Shown here piece after piece: positions 49,127-57,545 of a stretch of 64,000 nt of DNA. The stretch is from Sorangium cellulosum (lineage in GTDB: Bacteria > Myxococcota_A > Polyangia > Polyangiales > Polyangiaceae). Positions within the stretch are counted from its first letter, which is position 1; each line of letters opens with the position of its first letter. A program made the position numbers and the translations under genes. Location of the stretch: assembly GCF_004135735.1 (NCBI RefSeq), contig NZ_CP012670.1, forward strand, positions 8,448,501 through 8,512,500, in the 5' to 3' direction. The notes below the pieces were generated by a model that worked only from the letters and a program-made list of their open reading frames with translations, was not told the origin of the DNA and did no database searches.

Positions 49127-49482
49127 TGGCCAGGGTTCGCTTTCTTGCTCACGGCCGCACGTGGGAGGTCGAGGCGCCGGTGGGCTCGACGATCCTCCAG
49201 GCGTCGAAATCGGTAGGCGCGCCCGAGGGCGACGCGTGCGGCGGCGTCTGCGCGTGCTCCACCTGCCACGTCTACGTGACGAAGGGGCGCGAGCTCCTCA
49301 GCGAGGCCGACGAGGACGAGGAAGACATCCTCGACAAGGCCTTCGACGTGCGCTCGACGAGCCGCCTCGGCTGCCAGGCGCAGATCCGGAGAGACGGCGA
49401 CATCGAGGCGGAGATCTCCCGCGAGAGCCTCGACGCCTTCTACAACGAGCACCCGAACGTGAAGGACCCGCGCAAGGGCTGA
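49126..49482 (+). CDS. fdx: isc-type 2Fe-2S ferredoxin
   Basis: 118 residues with the isc-ferredoxin ligand set C38, C44, C47 (in CGGVCACSTCH, CX5CX2C) and C83 (in LGCQAQI). It supplies electrons for cluster assembly on IscU. The ATG at 49126 shares its A with the hscA TGA and has GAGGAGGAG upstream. The conserved C-terminal SLDAFYNEHPNVKDPRKG is longer than usual but no domain is added. Last gene of the operon; the following G+C-rich inverted repeats (about 49484-49520) may terminate it. Confidence 0.95.
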   Translation: MARVRFLAHGRTWEVEAPVGSTILQASKSVGAPEGDACGGVCACSTCHVYVTKGRELLSEADEDEEDILDKAFDVRSTSRLGCQAQIRRDGDIEAEISRESLDAFYNEHPNVKDPRKG

Positions 49483-49524
49483 GGCCGGCGCGCGGCCGGC
49501 CGGCGCGCGGCGGCCAGCCGCGCG

Positions 49525-49800
49525 TCAGGACGGCGGCTTCGCCTTGGTCGACGGCGGCCTCGGCTCGCGCGGCGCGGGCGGCGGGCGGCGGAGCTTGTCG
49601 ATCTCGGAGCGCGCCTCCGCGGTGATGCGGCGCGCGATGTGGGCGAAGGCCGAGGCGGCCTCCCTGGCCGGCGGCGTCGAGAAGATCGCGACGAGGTGCT
49701 GCGCGGCCGTCTTCCTGCCGATGGGGACGAGGAAGAAGGTCAGGGCGGCGAGCAGGAACACGACGCCGTTGACGAGGCGCTTGAGGAAGTCGCCGACCAC
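49525..49800 (-). CDS. small single-pass or hairpin membrane protein, unknown
   Basis: A 91-residue product with a hydrophobic segment (VVFLLAALTFFLVPIG, about 13-28), a basic stretch, an amphipathic helix (AREAASAFAHIARRITAEARSEIDKL) and a Pro-rich tail. The start is a GTG; no convincing ribosome site is seen. It is divergent from the DUF4142 gene and converges on fdx. Coding status is supported by the ordered layout and third-position bias only. Function not known. Confidence 0.6.
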   Translation of the reverse strand: MVGDFLKRLVNGVVFLLAALTFFLVPIGRKTAAQHLVAIFSTPPAREAASAFAHIARRITAEARSEIDKLRRPPPAPREPRPPSTKAKPPS

Positions 49801-50010
49801 AGGAGGGCAAGGCTAGACGGCGCGCGCCCCCGCGGCCCACTTCTCGGCGACCGGGCGGGCCCACGCGCACCCCGCCCCTTGCCGTGGCGCCCTCGCCTCA
49901 CGACAAAAACCCGGCGCCTCGGCGTCGGACGCCGAGCAGCGGAGCCCGGCCGCGCCGGGACCGCTGAGCCGCTCAGGGCTCTGCGAACAACAACCAAGGG
50001 GGAAGTCACG

Positions 50011-50628
50011 ATGTTCAACAAGGTTCTCTTCACCGCCGTCGCTCTCTCGGCTGGCCTGTCGATCTCGACGGCGCTACCGGGCGCAGCGGGGCAGCAGAGG
50101 CAGGAAGGACAGAAGGCGCAGCCGGCGCAGCAAGGGCAAAGAGCGCAGCAAGGGCAGCAAGGGCAGCAAGGGCAGCCCTCGCTCGCCAAGGCGGATCGCG
50201 AGTTCATCGAGAAGGCGTCCCAGGGTGGGCTCCTGGAGGTGCGGCTCGGGCAGCTCGCGCAGCAGCACGCCTCGACCCCGGAGGTGAAGGGCTTCGGGCA
50301 GCGGATGATCGACGATCACACGACGATCAACAAGCGGCTGACCGAGCTCGCGGAGCGCAAAGGCATGCTCGTGCCGAAGGAGCTCGACAAGAAGCACCAG
50401 GAGGAGGTCGACAAGCTGGCGAAGAAGACAGGGTCCGAGTTCGACCGGGATTACATGAACATGATGGTCGATGACCACAAGGACGACGTCGAGCAGTTCG
50501 AGAAGGCCTCGAAGGACGCGAAGGACGCCGATCTGAAGAGCTTCGCCGCCGCGACGCTCCCGACGCTGCGCGAGCACCTCACGCAGGCGCGGCAGATCCA
50601 GGCCAAGGTCAAGGGCAAGGGCAAGTAG
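50011..50628 (+). CDS. DUF4142-domain exported protein
   Basis: 205 residues. The signal peptide (LFTAVALSAGLSISTALPGAAG) is followed by a Gln-rich low-complexity stretch (about 28-57, repeats of QQGQ) and a DUF4142 helical bundle (ADREFIEKASQGGLLEVRLGQLA...FGQRMIDDHTTIN...MMVDDHKDDVEQFEKAS; separate pieces). DUF4142 proteins are ferritin-like in outline, periplasmic, of unknown function, and often stress-related. ATG 50011 has AAGGGGGA 7 bases upstream. A hairpin covering the stop codon ends the gene. Confidence 0.9.
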   Translation: MFNKVLFTAVALSAGLSISTALPGAAGQQRQEGQKAQPAQQGQRAQQGQQGQQGQPSLAKADREFIEKASQGGLLEVRLGQLAQQHASTPEVKGFGQRMIDDHTTINKRLTELAERKGMLVPKELDKKHQEEVDKLAKKTGSEFDRDYMNMMVDDHKDDVEQFEKASKDAKDADLKSFAAATLPTLREHLTQARQIQAKVKGKGK

Positions 50629-50647
50629 CGGCGCGGCGCGCCGCTAC
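50625..50647. terminator. bidirectional hairpin between convergent genes
   Basis: GTAGCGGCGC / GCGCCGCTAC is a perfect 10-bp stem with a 3-base loop, overlapping the stop codon of the DUF4142 gene and ending 6 bases from the stop of the convergent gene. No T-run on either side. Confidence 0.55.
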
Positions 50648-50653
50648 CGGGGC

Positions 50654-51283
50654 TCAGGCGACGCCACGCGCGGCGCGCTCGGGCGCGCCCGCGGACGGCG
50701 GCGGGGTCGTCCTCGACCTGGCCGCGCCGCGGACCGGGGCGAGCTTGGCCCGGATCTTCTGGTAGGCGGCCTCATCGACCGGCTCGCCCCGGACCCAGGC
50801 GCGGATGAACGGCACCACCGCCGTCTCCCACGAGGCCGAGAGGCGGAGGGCGAGGAACTCGCCGTAAAGCGCCGAAAAGAGCGTCTCGAGCTCCTCGATG
50901 AGGAACATGCGCTCGTAGAACTGCTCGTCCACGGCGTCCTTCACGACGCTCGGGATCCGGACGCCCGAGAGGGCGAACGCGTCGGCGTTGAACAGGAACG
51001 CATACTCGAGCTCCCCGCGGGTGATGCGGACGCGCGCCTGCGAGGGGAGCTTGCCCTGGCGCAGCGCCTCGTGGGCCTCGGGGGCGCTGCTCGGGGCCGC
51101 GCCCTTGAGCCGGCTCTGCTCCTTCTCCTGCACGAGCGTGATCTGCCCCTCGAGCCAGAGCTCGCAGGCGCCGACGGCGTCCAGGGAGAAGCGCCCCTCG
51201 AAGAGCTCGCTCTCGAACCAGAGCCAGACCAGGAATTCACGGCCGACGAAGCGGCGCTGCTCGATCAGCTCGGCGAGGCCCAC
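50654..51283 (-). CDS. RdgC-associated conserved protein (possible second half of an RdgC-like system)
   Basis: 209 residues starting at a GTG with GGAGGT 5 bases upstream. The N-terminal RRFVGREFLVWLWFESE is like the DEFLTWLW-type block near the C-terminal part of some RdgC proteins; the rest (ERMFLIEELETLFSALYGEFLALRLS) is helical. It overlaps the RdgC-like gene by 19 bases, so the two are coupled and may form one complex. The C-terminal 35 residues are basic and Pro-rich. The relationship to RdgC is a pattern-based guess. Confidence 0.65.
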   Translation of the reverse strand: MGLAELIEQRRFVGREFLVWLWFESELFEGRFSLDAVGACELWLEGQITLVQEKEQSRLKGAAPSSAPEAHEALRQGKLPSQARVRITRGELEYAFLFNADAFALSGVRIPSVVKDAVDEQFYERMFLIEELETLFSALYGEFLALRLSASWETAVVPFIRAWVRGEPVDEAAYQKIRAKLAPVRGAARSRTTPPPSAGAPERAARGVA

Positions 51284-51918
51284 AGGGCACCTCCAGCGGT
51301 GGATTCTGCGTGAAAGACGGTGGGCTTGAGGAGCTCGAAGGCGCCCTGCTGCTCGCTCGTCAGGCCGAGCTCGCGGGCGGCCGTGTAGGGGCTCTCGGGC
51401 ACGAGCTCGAGCTCGAAGGTCTGCTCGAAGAGCTCGGACAGCCCCTCGTGCGCGCGCGGCGACTGGTTCCAGAACCGCACGACGCCGGCCTCCAGGTTCC
51501 AGGAGAGATCCACGACCTTCATCGCCGGGATGAGCTGCGCGCGGAGCTTCCTCGACACGACCGCGCGGAGCTCCTCCTTCTCGCGCCGCCCGAGCTTGTC
51601 CCGCCCGCGCTTCGCGAGGTGCTCCCGCTCCGCCTCGGCGAAGTGCGCCTTGAAGAGCGCCGCCGGCACCTGCCAGCGATCGGTCCTGAGGCCGAGGTTC
51701 AGGTACGAGTTGAAGAAGATCTTGTTGTGATCGAGCTCGCAGTCGAGCGGGTTCTCGATGGAGCACCACCCGGCGCGCTGCTCCTCGTCCTCCTCGACCG
51801 TGAGCGGCCGGAACGCGCGGAGCCGGATTCGCTCGACGAACCTGTCGCGGAACCCCTCGGGCAGGTCGCCGCGCACATAGAACTTCGAGAATGAGATGGA
51901 TCCTTTGAGTGCGCCCAA
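51265..51918 (-). CDS. RdgC-like recombination-associated protein
   Basis: 217 residues, beginning LKGSISFSKFYVRGDLP as RdgC proteins do, followed by RAFRPLTVEEDEEQRAGWCSIENP and YLNLGLRTDRWQVPAALFKAH, typical of the N-terminal part of the family. E. coli RdgC has 303 residues, so this is short and its second half may be the coupled gene. RdgC forms a DNA ring that limits RecA activity. A TTG start at 51918 is supported by AAAGGA 7 bases upstream. A small hypothetical lipoprotein gene lies upstream. Confidence 0.78.
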   Translation of the reverse strand: MGALKGSISFSKFYVRGDLPEGFRDRFVERIRLRAFRPLTVEEDEEQRAGWCSIENPLDCELDHNKIFFNSYLNLGLRTDRWQVPAALFKAHFAEAEREHLAKRGRDKLGRREKEELRAVVSRKLRAQLIPAMKVVDLSWNLEAGVVRFWNQSPRAHEGLSELFEQTFELELVPESPYTAARELGLTSEQQGAFELLKPTVFHAESTAGGALWASPS

Positions 51919-51997
51919 ACGATCGTCCTTTCGTCTCGTGAGGACATCGGAGGTAGCCGAGCGGATCCAGGGGGTCAAAAAACCGGACGCGGCGGCG

Positions 51998-52396
51998 TCA
52001 GATCGGCTGGACCAGCGGCGGGCGCAGCCAGCGCCCCGCGAGCGGGCCGGTGAGGTAGAAGCGGTAGCGGAGGAAATACGGCGCCTCGTCGGGCCCACAG
52101 AACGCGACCGTCGACCGCAGGTAGAGGCCGAAGGCGTCGCCCTCCGGGGCCCCGGACAGCCTGTGGCCGAGCACGGGGCTGGACATGGCGGGGAAGCGGG
52201 CCGGCGCGCCGCGCGAGAACCCGCGCGGCAGCGCGCACGCGCCGGACGGCGCAGGGCCTGGCGTGGTCGCCACGCCGCCCGGAGCGGCGGCCTCCCCGGG
52301 CGGGAGGTCGGCCGAGGTGGCGTCGCAGCCCGCCGCGGCGCCCCCCGACGAGAGAAGAACCAGCACACCCCACGCGCGGCCGCTCGCCCCCGGCAC
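51998..52396 (-). CDS. small putative lipoprotein
   Basis: 132 residues beginning at a GTG with a strong AGGAGG site 7 bases upstream. The signal segment WGVLVLLSSGGAAAGC ends in an AAGC lipobox. The mature part is Ala/Pro/Gly-rich and then a compact region with GDAFGLYLRSTVAFCGPDEAPYFLRYRFYLTG (landmarks), which looks like two strands joined by a Cys-containing loop. No family was recognised. It is upstream of the RdgC-like gene with 79 bases between. Confidence 0.65.
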   Translation of the reverse strand: MPGASGRAWGVLVLLSSGGAAAGCDATSADLPPGEAAAPGGVATTPGPAPSGACALPRGFSRGAPARFPAMSSPVLGHRLSGAPEGDAFGLYLRSTVAFCGPDEAPYFLRYRFYLTGPLAGRWLRPPLVQPI

Positions 52397-52552
52397 CGTC
52401 CTGCCTCCTGCGCGAGGCAGGCGCGCGCCGGCGGTCGTGGCCGGCGCACCGCGCGCGCGCGGACGCTCGTGCAGCAACGGGGGTGCCGCGCCGGCCGCGC
52501 ACGCGGGGCGCAGCGGGCAGGCGCGGCGGGCAGACGGATCAGGCGTTGACGA

Positions 52553-53644
52553 TCAGACGTTGAAGAGGAAGTGCGCGACGTCGCCGTCCTGGAAGATGTA
52601 CGTCTTGCCCTCGACGCGCAGCTTGCCGGCGGCGCGGATGGCGGCCTCGGTCTTGTGCTCGACGAGGTCGTCCACCTTGTAGACCTCCGCCCGGATGAAG
52701 CCCTTCTCGAAATCGCTGTGGATCACGCCCGCGGCCTGCGGCGCCGTGCACCCGATCGGGATCGTCCAGGCGCGGATCTCCTTGGGCCCCGCCGTGTAGT
52801 AGCTCTGCAGGCCGAGGAGCCGGTAGGCCTCGCGCGCGAGCGTCGCGAGCGCCGGCTCCTTCATGCCGAGGCTCTCGAGCATCTCCTGGCGCTCGTCGGG
52901 CGCGAGCTCGTTCAGCTCCGCCTCGAGCTTGCTGCAGACCGGCACCACGCCGCTGCCCTCCGAGGCGGCGCGCTCGCGCACCTTCGTCGCGAGCGGGCCC
53001 GTGCCGAGCACGTCGGACTCGTCGACGTTCGCCACGTAGAGCACCTTCTTCGCCGTGATCAGGCCGAACGTCTTCACCACCTTGCGCTGCTCGTCGTCGA
53101 AGGGGACGCCGCGGATCGGCTTGCCGGCCTGGAGCGCCTCGAGGCACCGCTCCATGAGCGCGATCTTCGGGAGGAGCTCCTTGTCGCCCTTCGCCTGCCT
53201 CTTCAGGCGATCCAGGCTCCCCTCGAGAGAGCCGAGATCCGCCAGCATCAGCTCCGTCTCGATGGTGTCGATGTCCCGGATCGGATCGACGCCGCCGTCG
53301 ACGTGCACGACGTCGGAGAGCGTGAAGCAGCGGACGACGTGGAGGATGGCGTCCACCTCGCGGATATGACTCAGGAATTTGTTCCCCAGCCCCTCGCCCG
53401 TGCTCGCGCCGCGCACGAGCCCGGCGATGTCGACCACCCGCACCATGGCCGGGAGGATCTTCTCGGACTTGATGTACTTCGCGAGGAGCGGGAGCCGGTC
53501 GTCAGGCACCGGGACCACGCCGACGTTCGGCTCGATCGTGCAAAACGGGTAATTCTGCGCTTCGGCCTTCGCCGCTGTCAGCGCGTTGAACAGGGTGCTC
53601 TTGCCCACGTTGGGCAGTCCGACGATGCCGACCTCGACGCTCAT
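52553..53644 (-). CDS. ychF: YchF/OLA1 family ribosome-associated ATPase
   Basis: 363 residues. GLPNVGKS (9-16) is the P-loop, VVDIAGLVRGAS the switch II region; the middle coiled region and a C-terminal TGS domain (EGKTYIFQDGDVAHFLFNV end) complete the family layout. YchF binds ATP better than GTP and associates with ribosomes, with a role in stress responses. ATG 53644 was chosen because the family begins MxxxVGIVGLPNVGKS; a GTG six codons upstream is possible. No ribosome site is clear for either. Confidence 0.96.
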   Translation of the reverse strand: MSVEVGIVGLPNVGKSTLFNALTAAKAEAQNYPFCTIEPNVGVVPVPDDRLPLLAKYIKSEKILPAMVRVVDIAGLVRGASTGEGLGNKFLSHIREVDAILHVVRCFTLSDVVHVDGGVDPIRDIDTIETELMLADLGSLEGSLDRLKRQAKGDKELLPKIALMERCLEALQAGKPIRGVPFDDEQRKVVKTFGLITAKKVLYVANVDESDVLGTGPLATKVRERAASEGSGVVPVCSKLEAELNELAPDERQEMLESLGMKEPALATLAREAYRLLGLQSYYTAGPKEIRAWTIPIGCTAPQAAGVIHSDFEKGFIRAEVYKVDDLVEHKTEAAIRAAGKLRVEGKTYIFQDGDVAHFLFNV

Positions 53645-53684
53645 GGCGCGCACGTCTAGCACAGGCCGAGCCGCGCGGCCCGAC

Positions 53685-53717
53685 CGTCGGGGGGCGCCTT
53701 GAAGGGCGTCCCCGACG
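53685..53717 (-). terminator. hairpin in the formyltransferase-ychF gap
   Basis: CGTCGGGG / CCCCGACG pairs over 8 bp and continues into GGCGCC / GGGCGT imperfectly, around a short loop. It is between the end of the sugar operon and ychF, both minus strand. No T-run. The rest of the 249-base gap shows nothing else. Confidence 0.4.
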
Positions 53718-53893
53718 GGCGCGACGGGGCGCCTACGGGTGCGCGCCGGAGCGCGAGCGGCCGATCTCGCGCGTGAGGCTCGCGCGTGAGGGGGGTCAGC
53801 GCCCGGCGCGCAAGGCGCCGGCGAGGAAGGAGGAATGGGGCTCGGCCGCCGCCGGCGGATCCTCCCCGCCGCGACGCCGGCTCCGCGGCGCGC

Positions 53894-54694
53894 TCAGCCG
53901 GCGAGCGCCCGGAGCCGTCGCGCCGCGATCGCGGCGATGGCGGGGTGCATCACGAAGTGCTGTCGCCCCGCATCCGCGGGCTGCGGGGTGGGCGTGAGCG
54001 TCCCGTCGCGCAGGCCGAGCACCGCGCGGTGCATGAGCTCGAGCCCGATGCGCTCGATGCGCCGCATCACCGCGGCGTGATCGTCGCCGGGCTCGAGCGA
54101 GAACCGCTCGACCAGCACGATGGGCCCGGTGTCGACGCCCGTGTCGATGAGGTGCACGGTGACGCCGAGCTCGGGGGGGCCGTCCTCCAGGATGGGCCAC
54201 AGCGCGACGTCCATGCCGCGGTACCTGGGCAGGGCGCCCGCGTGGGCGTTGAGGACGCCGATCCGGGGGATCGCGAGCACCGGAGCGCGGAGCAGCCCGC
54301 CGCCCGCGAACACGATGAGGTCGGGCGAGGCCGCGCGGAGCACCGCGAGCGACCGCTCGTCGTTGTGGTTGCGGACCACGTGGAACCGCGCGCCGATCGC
54401 CGCGCACACGTCGCGCAGCGACGAGCCAGGGAGGCCCTCCGCGGCGGCGATATCCCGCACGGACCGCTCCCCCTCGCGCGGGGCGGACAGGCTGCCGACG
54501 AGGACCTTGCCGACCACCTTGGCCAGCACGCGCCCCGGGGTGGTGAGGCGGAGCTCGTCGCGGAGGCGCTCGGCCTGGAACGGCGCGCGCAGCAGCACGT
54601 CGGTGAGCTCGATGCCGTCCGCGCGGCCGAGCCGCCACGCGAGCAGGCGCGCGTACATGCTGGTGTGAACGGGCGCTAGCAGCGCGATGCGCAT
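53894..54694 (-). CDS. formyltransferase of the methionyl-tRNA/sugar-N-formyltransferase fold
   Basis: 266 residues. The catalytic set is visible as N149, H151 (in LNAHAGALPRYRG) and the aspartates of HLIDTGVDTG (D184/D188), the folate-dependent formyl-transfer core. There is no second Fmt domain, and the operon holds a DegT aminotransferase and a beta-helix acetyltransferase, so transfer of formyl to an amino sugar is more likely than to Met-tRNA. The N-terminal 100 residues are less typical. ATG 54694 overlaps the upstream gene by 19 bases. Last gene of the operon. Confidence 0.85.
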   Translation of the reverse strand: MRIALLAPVHTSMYARLLAWRLGRADGIELTDVLLRAPFQAERLRDELRLTTPGRVLAKVVGKVLVGSLSAPREGERSVRDIAAAEGLPGSSLRDVCAAIGARFHVVRNHNDERSLAVLRAASPDLIVFAGGGLLRAPVLAIPRIGVLNAHAGALPRYRGMDVALWPILEDGPPELGVTVHLIDTGVDTGPIVLVERFSLEPGDDHAAVMRRIERIGLELMHRAVLGLRDGTLTPTPQPADAGRQHFVMHPAIAAIAARRLRALAG

Positions 54695-55233
54695 TGCCTC
54701 TCCAGCTCCGCGAGCGCGGATTCGACGTCCGAGAGCGCCCTGGCCCAGTCGGCCGCCGCCGCCGACCCGACGAGCCGCGGCGCCCTCGGCGCGAAGCGAT
54801 CGGCGAGCTTGAGGGCGGCGTTGAGCAGACGAACGTCGCGGCGCGCCGGCGCCTGCCGCGCGAGCAGCGAGCAGACCGCGGCCCGCTCGCGCGCGACGCC
54901 GGCGCGATCCTGCGGAGGCTCGATCTCCGCCAGCGCGTCGCCGCGGCGCAGCTCGACGTGGCGGAGCAGCCGCTCGAGCTCCTCGGCGCCGCGCGGGTCG
55001 CCCGCGGCGAGGGCCGCCTCGAGATCGGCGCACGCGCCGGCGCGCCACCTCCGCTGCTCCAGCACCGGGCGGAGGGGGCCCGCGGCGCGCGCCGGCGCGG
55101 CGGGGGCCGCCTCCGGAGCCGCCCGCCGCAGCGCGGCGGCGAGGCGCCGCCGGCGCTCGCGCCCGCGGGAGGGGTCGTCGACCCACGCGGCGACCGCGCG
55201 GACCGCCGCGAGCACGCGATCGCGCGCGGTCAC
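54676..55233 (-). CDS. helical Ala/Arg-rich protein of unknown function
   Basis: 185 residues, very rich in Ala, Arg, Glu and Leu, apparently all-helical: VLAAVRAVAAWVDDPSRGRERR then heptad-like ELERLLRHVELRRGDALAEI and DWARALSDVESALAELERQC. It has no signal, TM or catalytic motif. GTG 55233 overlaps the upstream stop (GTGA) and its 3' end overlaps the formyltransferase gene. Coding status is supported by position inside a coupled chain. It may be a partner protein for one of the neighbouring enzymes. Confidence 0.68.
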   Translation of the reverse strand: MTARDRVLAAVRAVAAWVDDPSRGRERRRRLAAALRRAAPEAAPAAPARAAGPLRPVLEQRRWRAGACADLEAALAAGDPRGAEELERLLRHVELRRGDALAEIEPPQDRAGVARERAAVCSLLARQAPARRDVRLLNAALKLADRFAPRAPRLVGSAAAADWARALSDVESALAELERQCASRC

Positions 55234-56339
55234 GGCAAGCCTCCGTCGATCGCGATGCGGAGGCTGCTCCCGTCCAGGCCCACGAGCGCCTCTCCGCTCA
55301 ACCAGAGGTCGTCCAGGCTGAGGCGCCCGGACGGCAGGGCGAGGACGCCGTTCTTGAACAACCAGTAGGGACGCCACCGATCCTTGCGGAAGGAGGCGAG
55401 CTCCCGCCAGGTGATCCCGTCGCGGCTGGCCAGGATGGCCGCCGTGTCGCGGCGGATCCCGGCGCCGCGCTCGACGACGGTGAGCGCGATCAGCACCGGC
55501 CCCGGGAGCTGGGCCCCGTACCACGCCGAGGCAGGGATCTCGCAGCCCACCTCGAGGGCGAGCGAGCGCCGATCGAACCGGCAGGCGTGGTTCTGGGTCA
55601 CCTCGGAGTCGGTCAACCAGCACAGGTGGTCCGCGGTGAAGAACAGCTGCACGGCGCGCCAGCGCTGCGTGCCGTCCCCGAACCGCTCGATCGTGCGGAA
55701 CCAGTCGCGCGTCCGCCACAGGTAGCACTCGCCGTCGCGATCGCCGGTGGTCACCCACGTCGCCTCCGGGTCGAACGGATCGAGGAAGAGGCCGTGGACA
55801 TGCCGCACCGAGCCCGCGGGGAACTCGTGGGCGATCTCGACGCGATCGCCGTCGGGGGTGATCCGGTGGATCCGCACCGGGTCGCGGCGCTCGTTCGTCG
55901 TGTACTCGCCGAGGTACGCGGCGCCGAGAGGGTCCTCGACGATCCCGCGATGCAGGACGCAGTCGCCGGCGAGCGCGGTGCTCAGCGGCACAGGGGCGCG
56001 CCCCTCCTCGAGCCGGTAGATCGTCCCCGCGCGGACCCCGAGGACGACGCCGCGCGACGTGCGGTAGACGTTGCACTTGTCGGCGCGCGCGGCCCGCGTG
56101 AGCAGGCGCGGGAACGCGGCGGCGTCGCGCGGTATCGTCGCGGGGAAGCGGCAGAACGGCTCGAACGCGCCGACGCCGCGGGCCCGGCGCAGCACGACGC
56201 GCCCCCGGCTCGCCCACACCGTGCCGTCGGCGTCGACGTGGTGGACGATCGAGATCGCGTCGGCCCGCTCGCGGACGGAGACCCCCAGCGCGAGGAACTC
56301 GCTCGACGGGGTCGGGGTGATGGCGCGAGCCGGCATCAT
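55230..56339 (-). CDS. beta-propeller-like protein of unknown function in the sugar operon
   Basis: 369 residues with repeated Trp/Asp-rich blocks such as DADGTVWASRGRVVLRR, HVHGLFLDPFDPEATWVTTGDRDGECYLWRT and LASRDGITWRELASFRKDRW, a pattern like sialidase/BNR or WD-type propellers. The SRDGITW block is close to the Asp-box S-x-D-x-G-x-x-W. No signal peptide is clear. An ATG pair is at 56339/56336; a GTG at 56363 is possible. Such folds in glycan loci can be sugar-binding or hydrolase-like; none is proven. Confidence 0.7.
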   Translation of the reverse strand: MMPARAITPTPSSEFLALGVSVRERADAISIVHHVDADGTVWASRGRVVLRRARGVGAFEPFCRFPATIPRDAAAFPRLLTRAARADKCNVYRTSRGVVLGVRAGTIYRLEEGRAPVPLSTALAGDCVLHRGIVEDPLGAAYLGEYTTNERRDPVRIHRITPDGDRVEIAHEFPAGSVRHVHGLFLDPFDPEATWVTTGDRDGECYLWRTRDWFRTIERFGDGTQRWRAVQLFFTADHLCWLTDSEVTQNHACRFDRRSLALEVGCEIPASAWYGAQLPGPVLIALTVVERGAGIRRDTAAILASRDGITWRELASFRKDRWRPYWLFKNGVLALPSGRLSLDDLWLSGEALVGLDGSSLRIAIDGGLP

Positions 56340-56411
56340 CGTGAGGGCGCCGCACGCTAGCACCCGCTCACGCGGCGCGGCAAGCCAGAGCCCGGCGCCG
56401 CAGCGCGCGGG

Positions 56412-57545
56412 TCAGCCGCGTGGGTCCACGAAGAAGGAGACCACGGCGCCCGCCACGCGGGTGACCTCCTCGCTCGTGAGCTCGGGGTAGATGGGGAGCG
56501 CGAGCGTCTCGCGCGCGGCGGCCTCCGCGACCGGGAGCGCGCCCGCCGGCGGGCCGAGCGCCGCGAAGCAGGGCTGGAGGTGGAGCGGCGCCGGGTAATA
56601 GACCTCGGTGCCGATGCCGCGCTCGGCGAGGAACCCCCGCAAGGGATCGCGCAGGGACGCGTCCTTCACGCGGATCACGTACTGGTTCCACGTGCGGCCG
56701 GCGGAGCCCGCGCCGGGCAACGACAGGGGCAGATCGGCCTGACCGAGGAGCGCCGCGTACTGCGCGGCGTGCCGGCGCCGCTGCGCGAGGCACGCGCCCA
56801 GCCGCGGGAGCTTGCGGCGGAGGAGCGCCGCCTGGAGCGCGTCCAGCCGGAAGTTGCCGCCGACGAGCGTGTGGTGGTGCTTGCGGCGAGCGCCCTGCGC
56901 GCGCAGCGCGCGCGCGCGTTCGGCCAGGTCGTCCCGGTCGGTGGTCACGAGCCCGCCGTCGCCGAAGCCGCCGAGGTTCTTGGTCGGGAAGAACGAGAAG
57001 CACCCCATCCGCCCGAGCGCGCCGGCGCGGCGGCCAGCGCGCTCGGCGCCGAACGCCTGGGCCGCGTCCTCGATGACCGGCAGGCCGCGGCCGTCGGCGA
57101 TGGCGAGGATGTCGTCCATCGGGGCGCAGTCGCCGAACAGGTGGACGGCGACGACGGCCCGGGTGCGCGCGGTGATGGCGCGCGCCATCGAGGCGGGATC
57201 CAGGTTGAACGAGCCCGGGAGCACGTCCGCGAAGACAGGCCGCGCGCCGGTGCGGTGGATCGCGCCCGCGGTCGCGAAGAACGTGTACGCGGGGCACACC
57301 ACCTCGTCGCCAGCGCCGACGCCGAGCGCCATCAGCGAGACGAGCAGCGCGTCGGTGCCGGACGAGACGCCGACCGCGTGCCGGACGCCGAGGTACGCCG
57401 CGCACTCCGCCTCGAAGGCCTCGACCTCCGGACCGAGGATGTACTGGCCGCTCTCTACGACCCCCTGGAACGCCGCGACGAGCTCGCCCTGCATGGCGAG
57501 ATCGGCGCGGGCGCGGTCGAAGAACGGGACCGGCGGCGGCGTCAT
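56412..57545 (-). CDS. DegT/DnrJ/EryC1/StrS-family sugar aminotransferase
   Basis: 377 residues with the fold-I PLP layout of sugar aminotransferases: SSGTDALL (phosphate binding), VIEDAAQAFGA (D160 contacts the ring nitrogen) and FSFFPTKNLGGFGDGG with PLP lysine K189. It changes a keto-sugar nucleotide into an amino sugar. In WbpE/WlbC-like pathways it is followed by an N-acetyltransferase, and the coupled upstream gene encodes just such an enzyme. ATG 57545 overlaps that gene's stop (ATGA). No glucosamine dehydrogenase gene is in view. Confidence 0.95.
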   Translation of the reverse strand: MTPPPVPFFDRARADLAMQGELVAAFQGVVESGQYILGPEVEAFEAECAAYLGVRHAVGVSSGTDALLVSLMALGVGAGDEVVCPAYTFFATAGAIHRTGARPVFADVLPGSFNLDPASMARAITARTRAVVAVHLFGDCAPMDDILAIADGRGLPVIEDAAQAFGAERAGRRAGALGRMGCFSFFPTKNLGGFGDGGLVTTDRDDLAERARALRAQGARRKHHHTLVGGNFRLDALQAALLRRKLPRLGACLAQRRRHAAQYAALLGQADLPLSLPGAGSAGRTWNQYVIRVKDASLRDPLRGFLAERGIGTEVYYPAPLHLQPCFAALGPPAGALPVAEAAARETLALPIYPELTSEEVTRVAGAVVSFFVDPRG

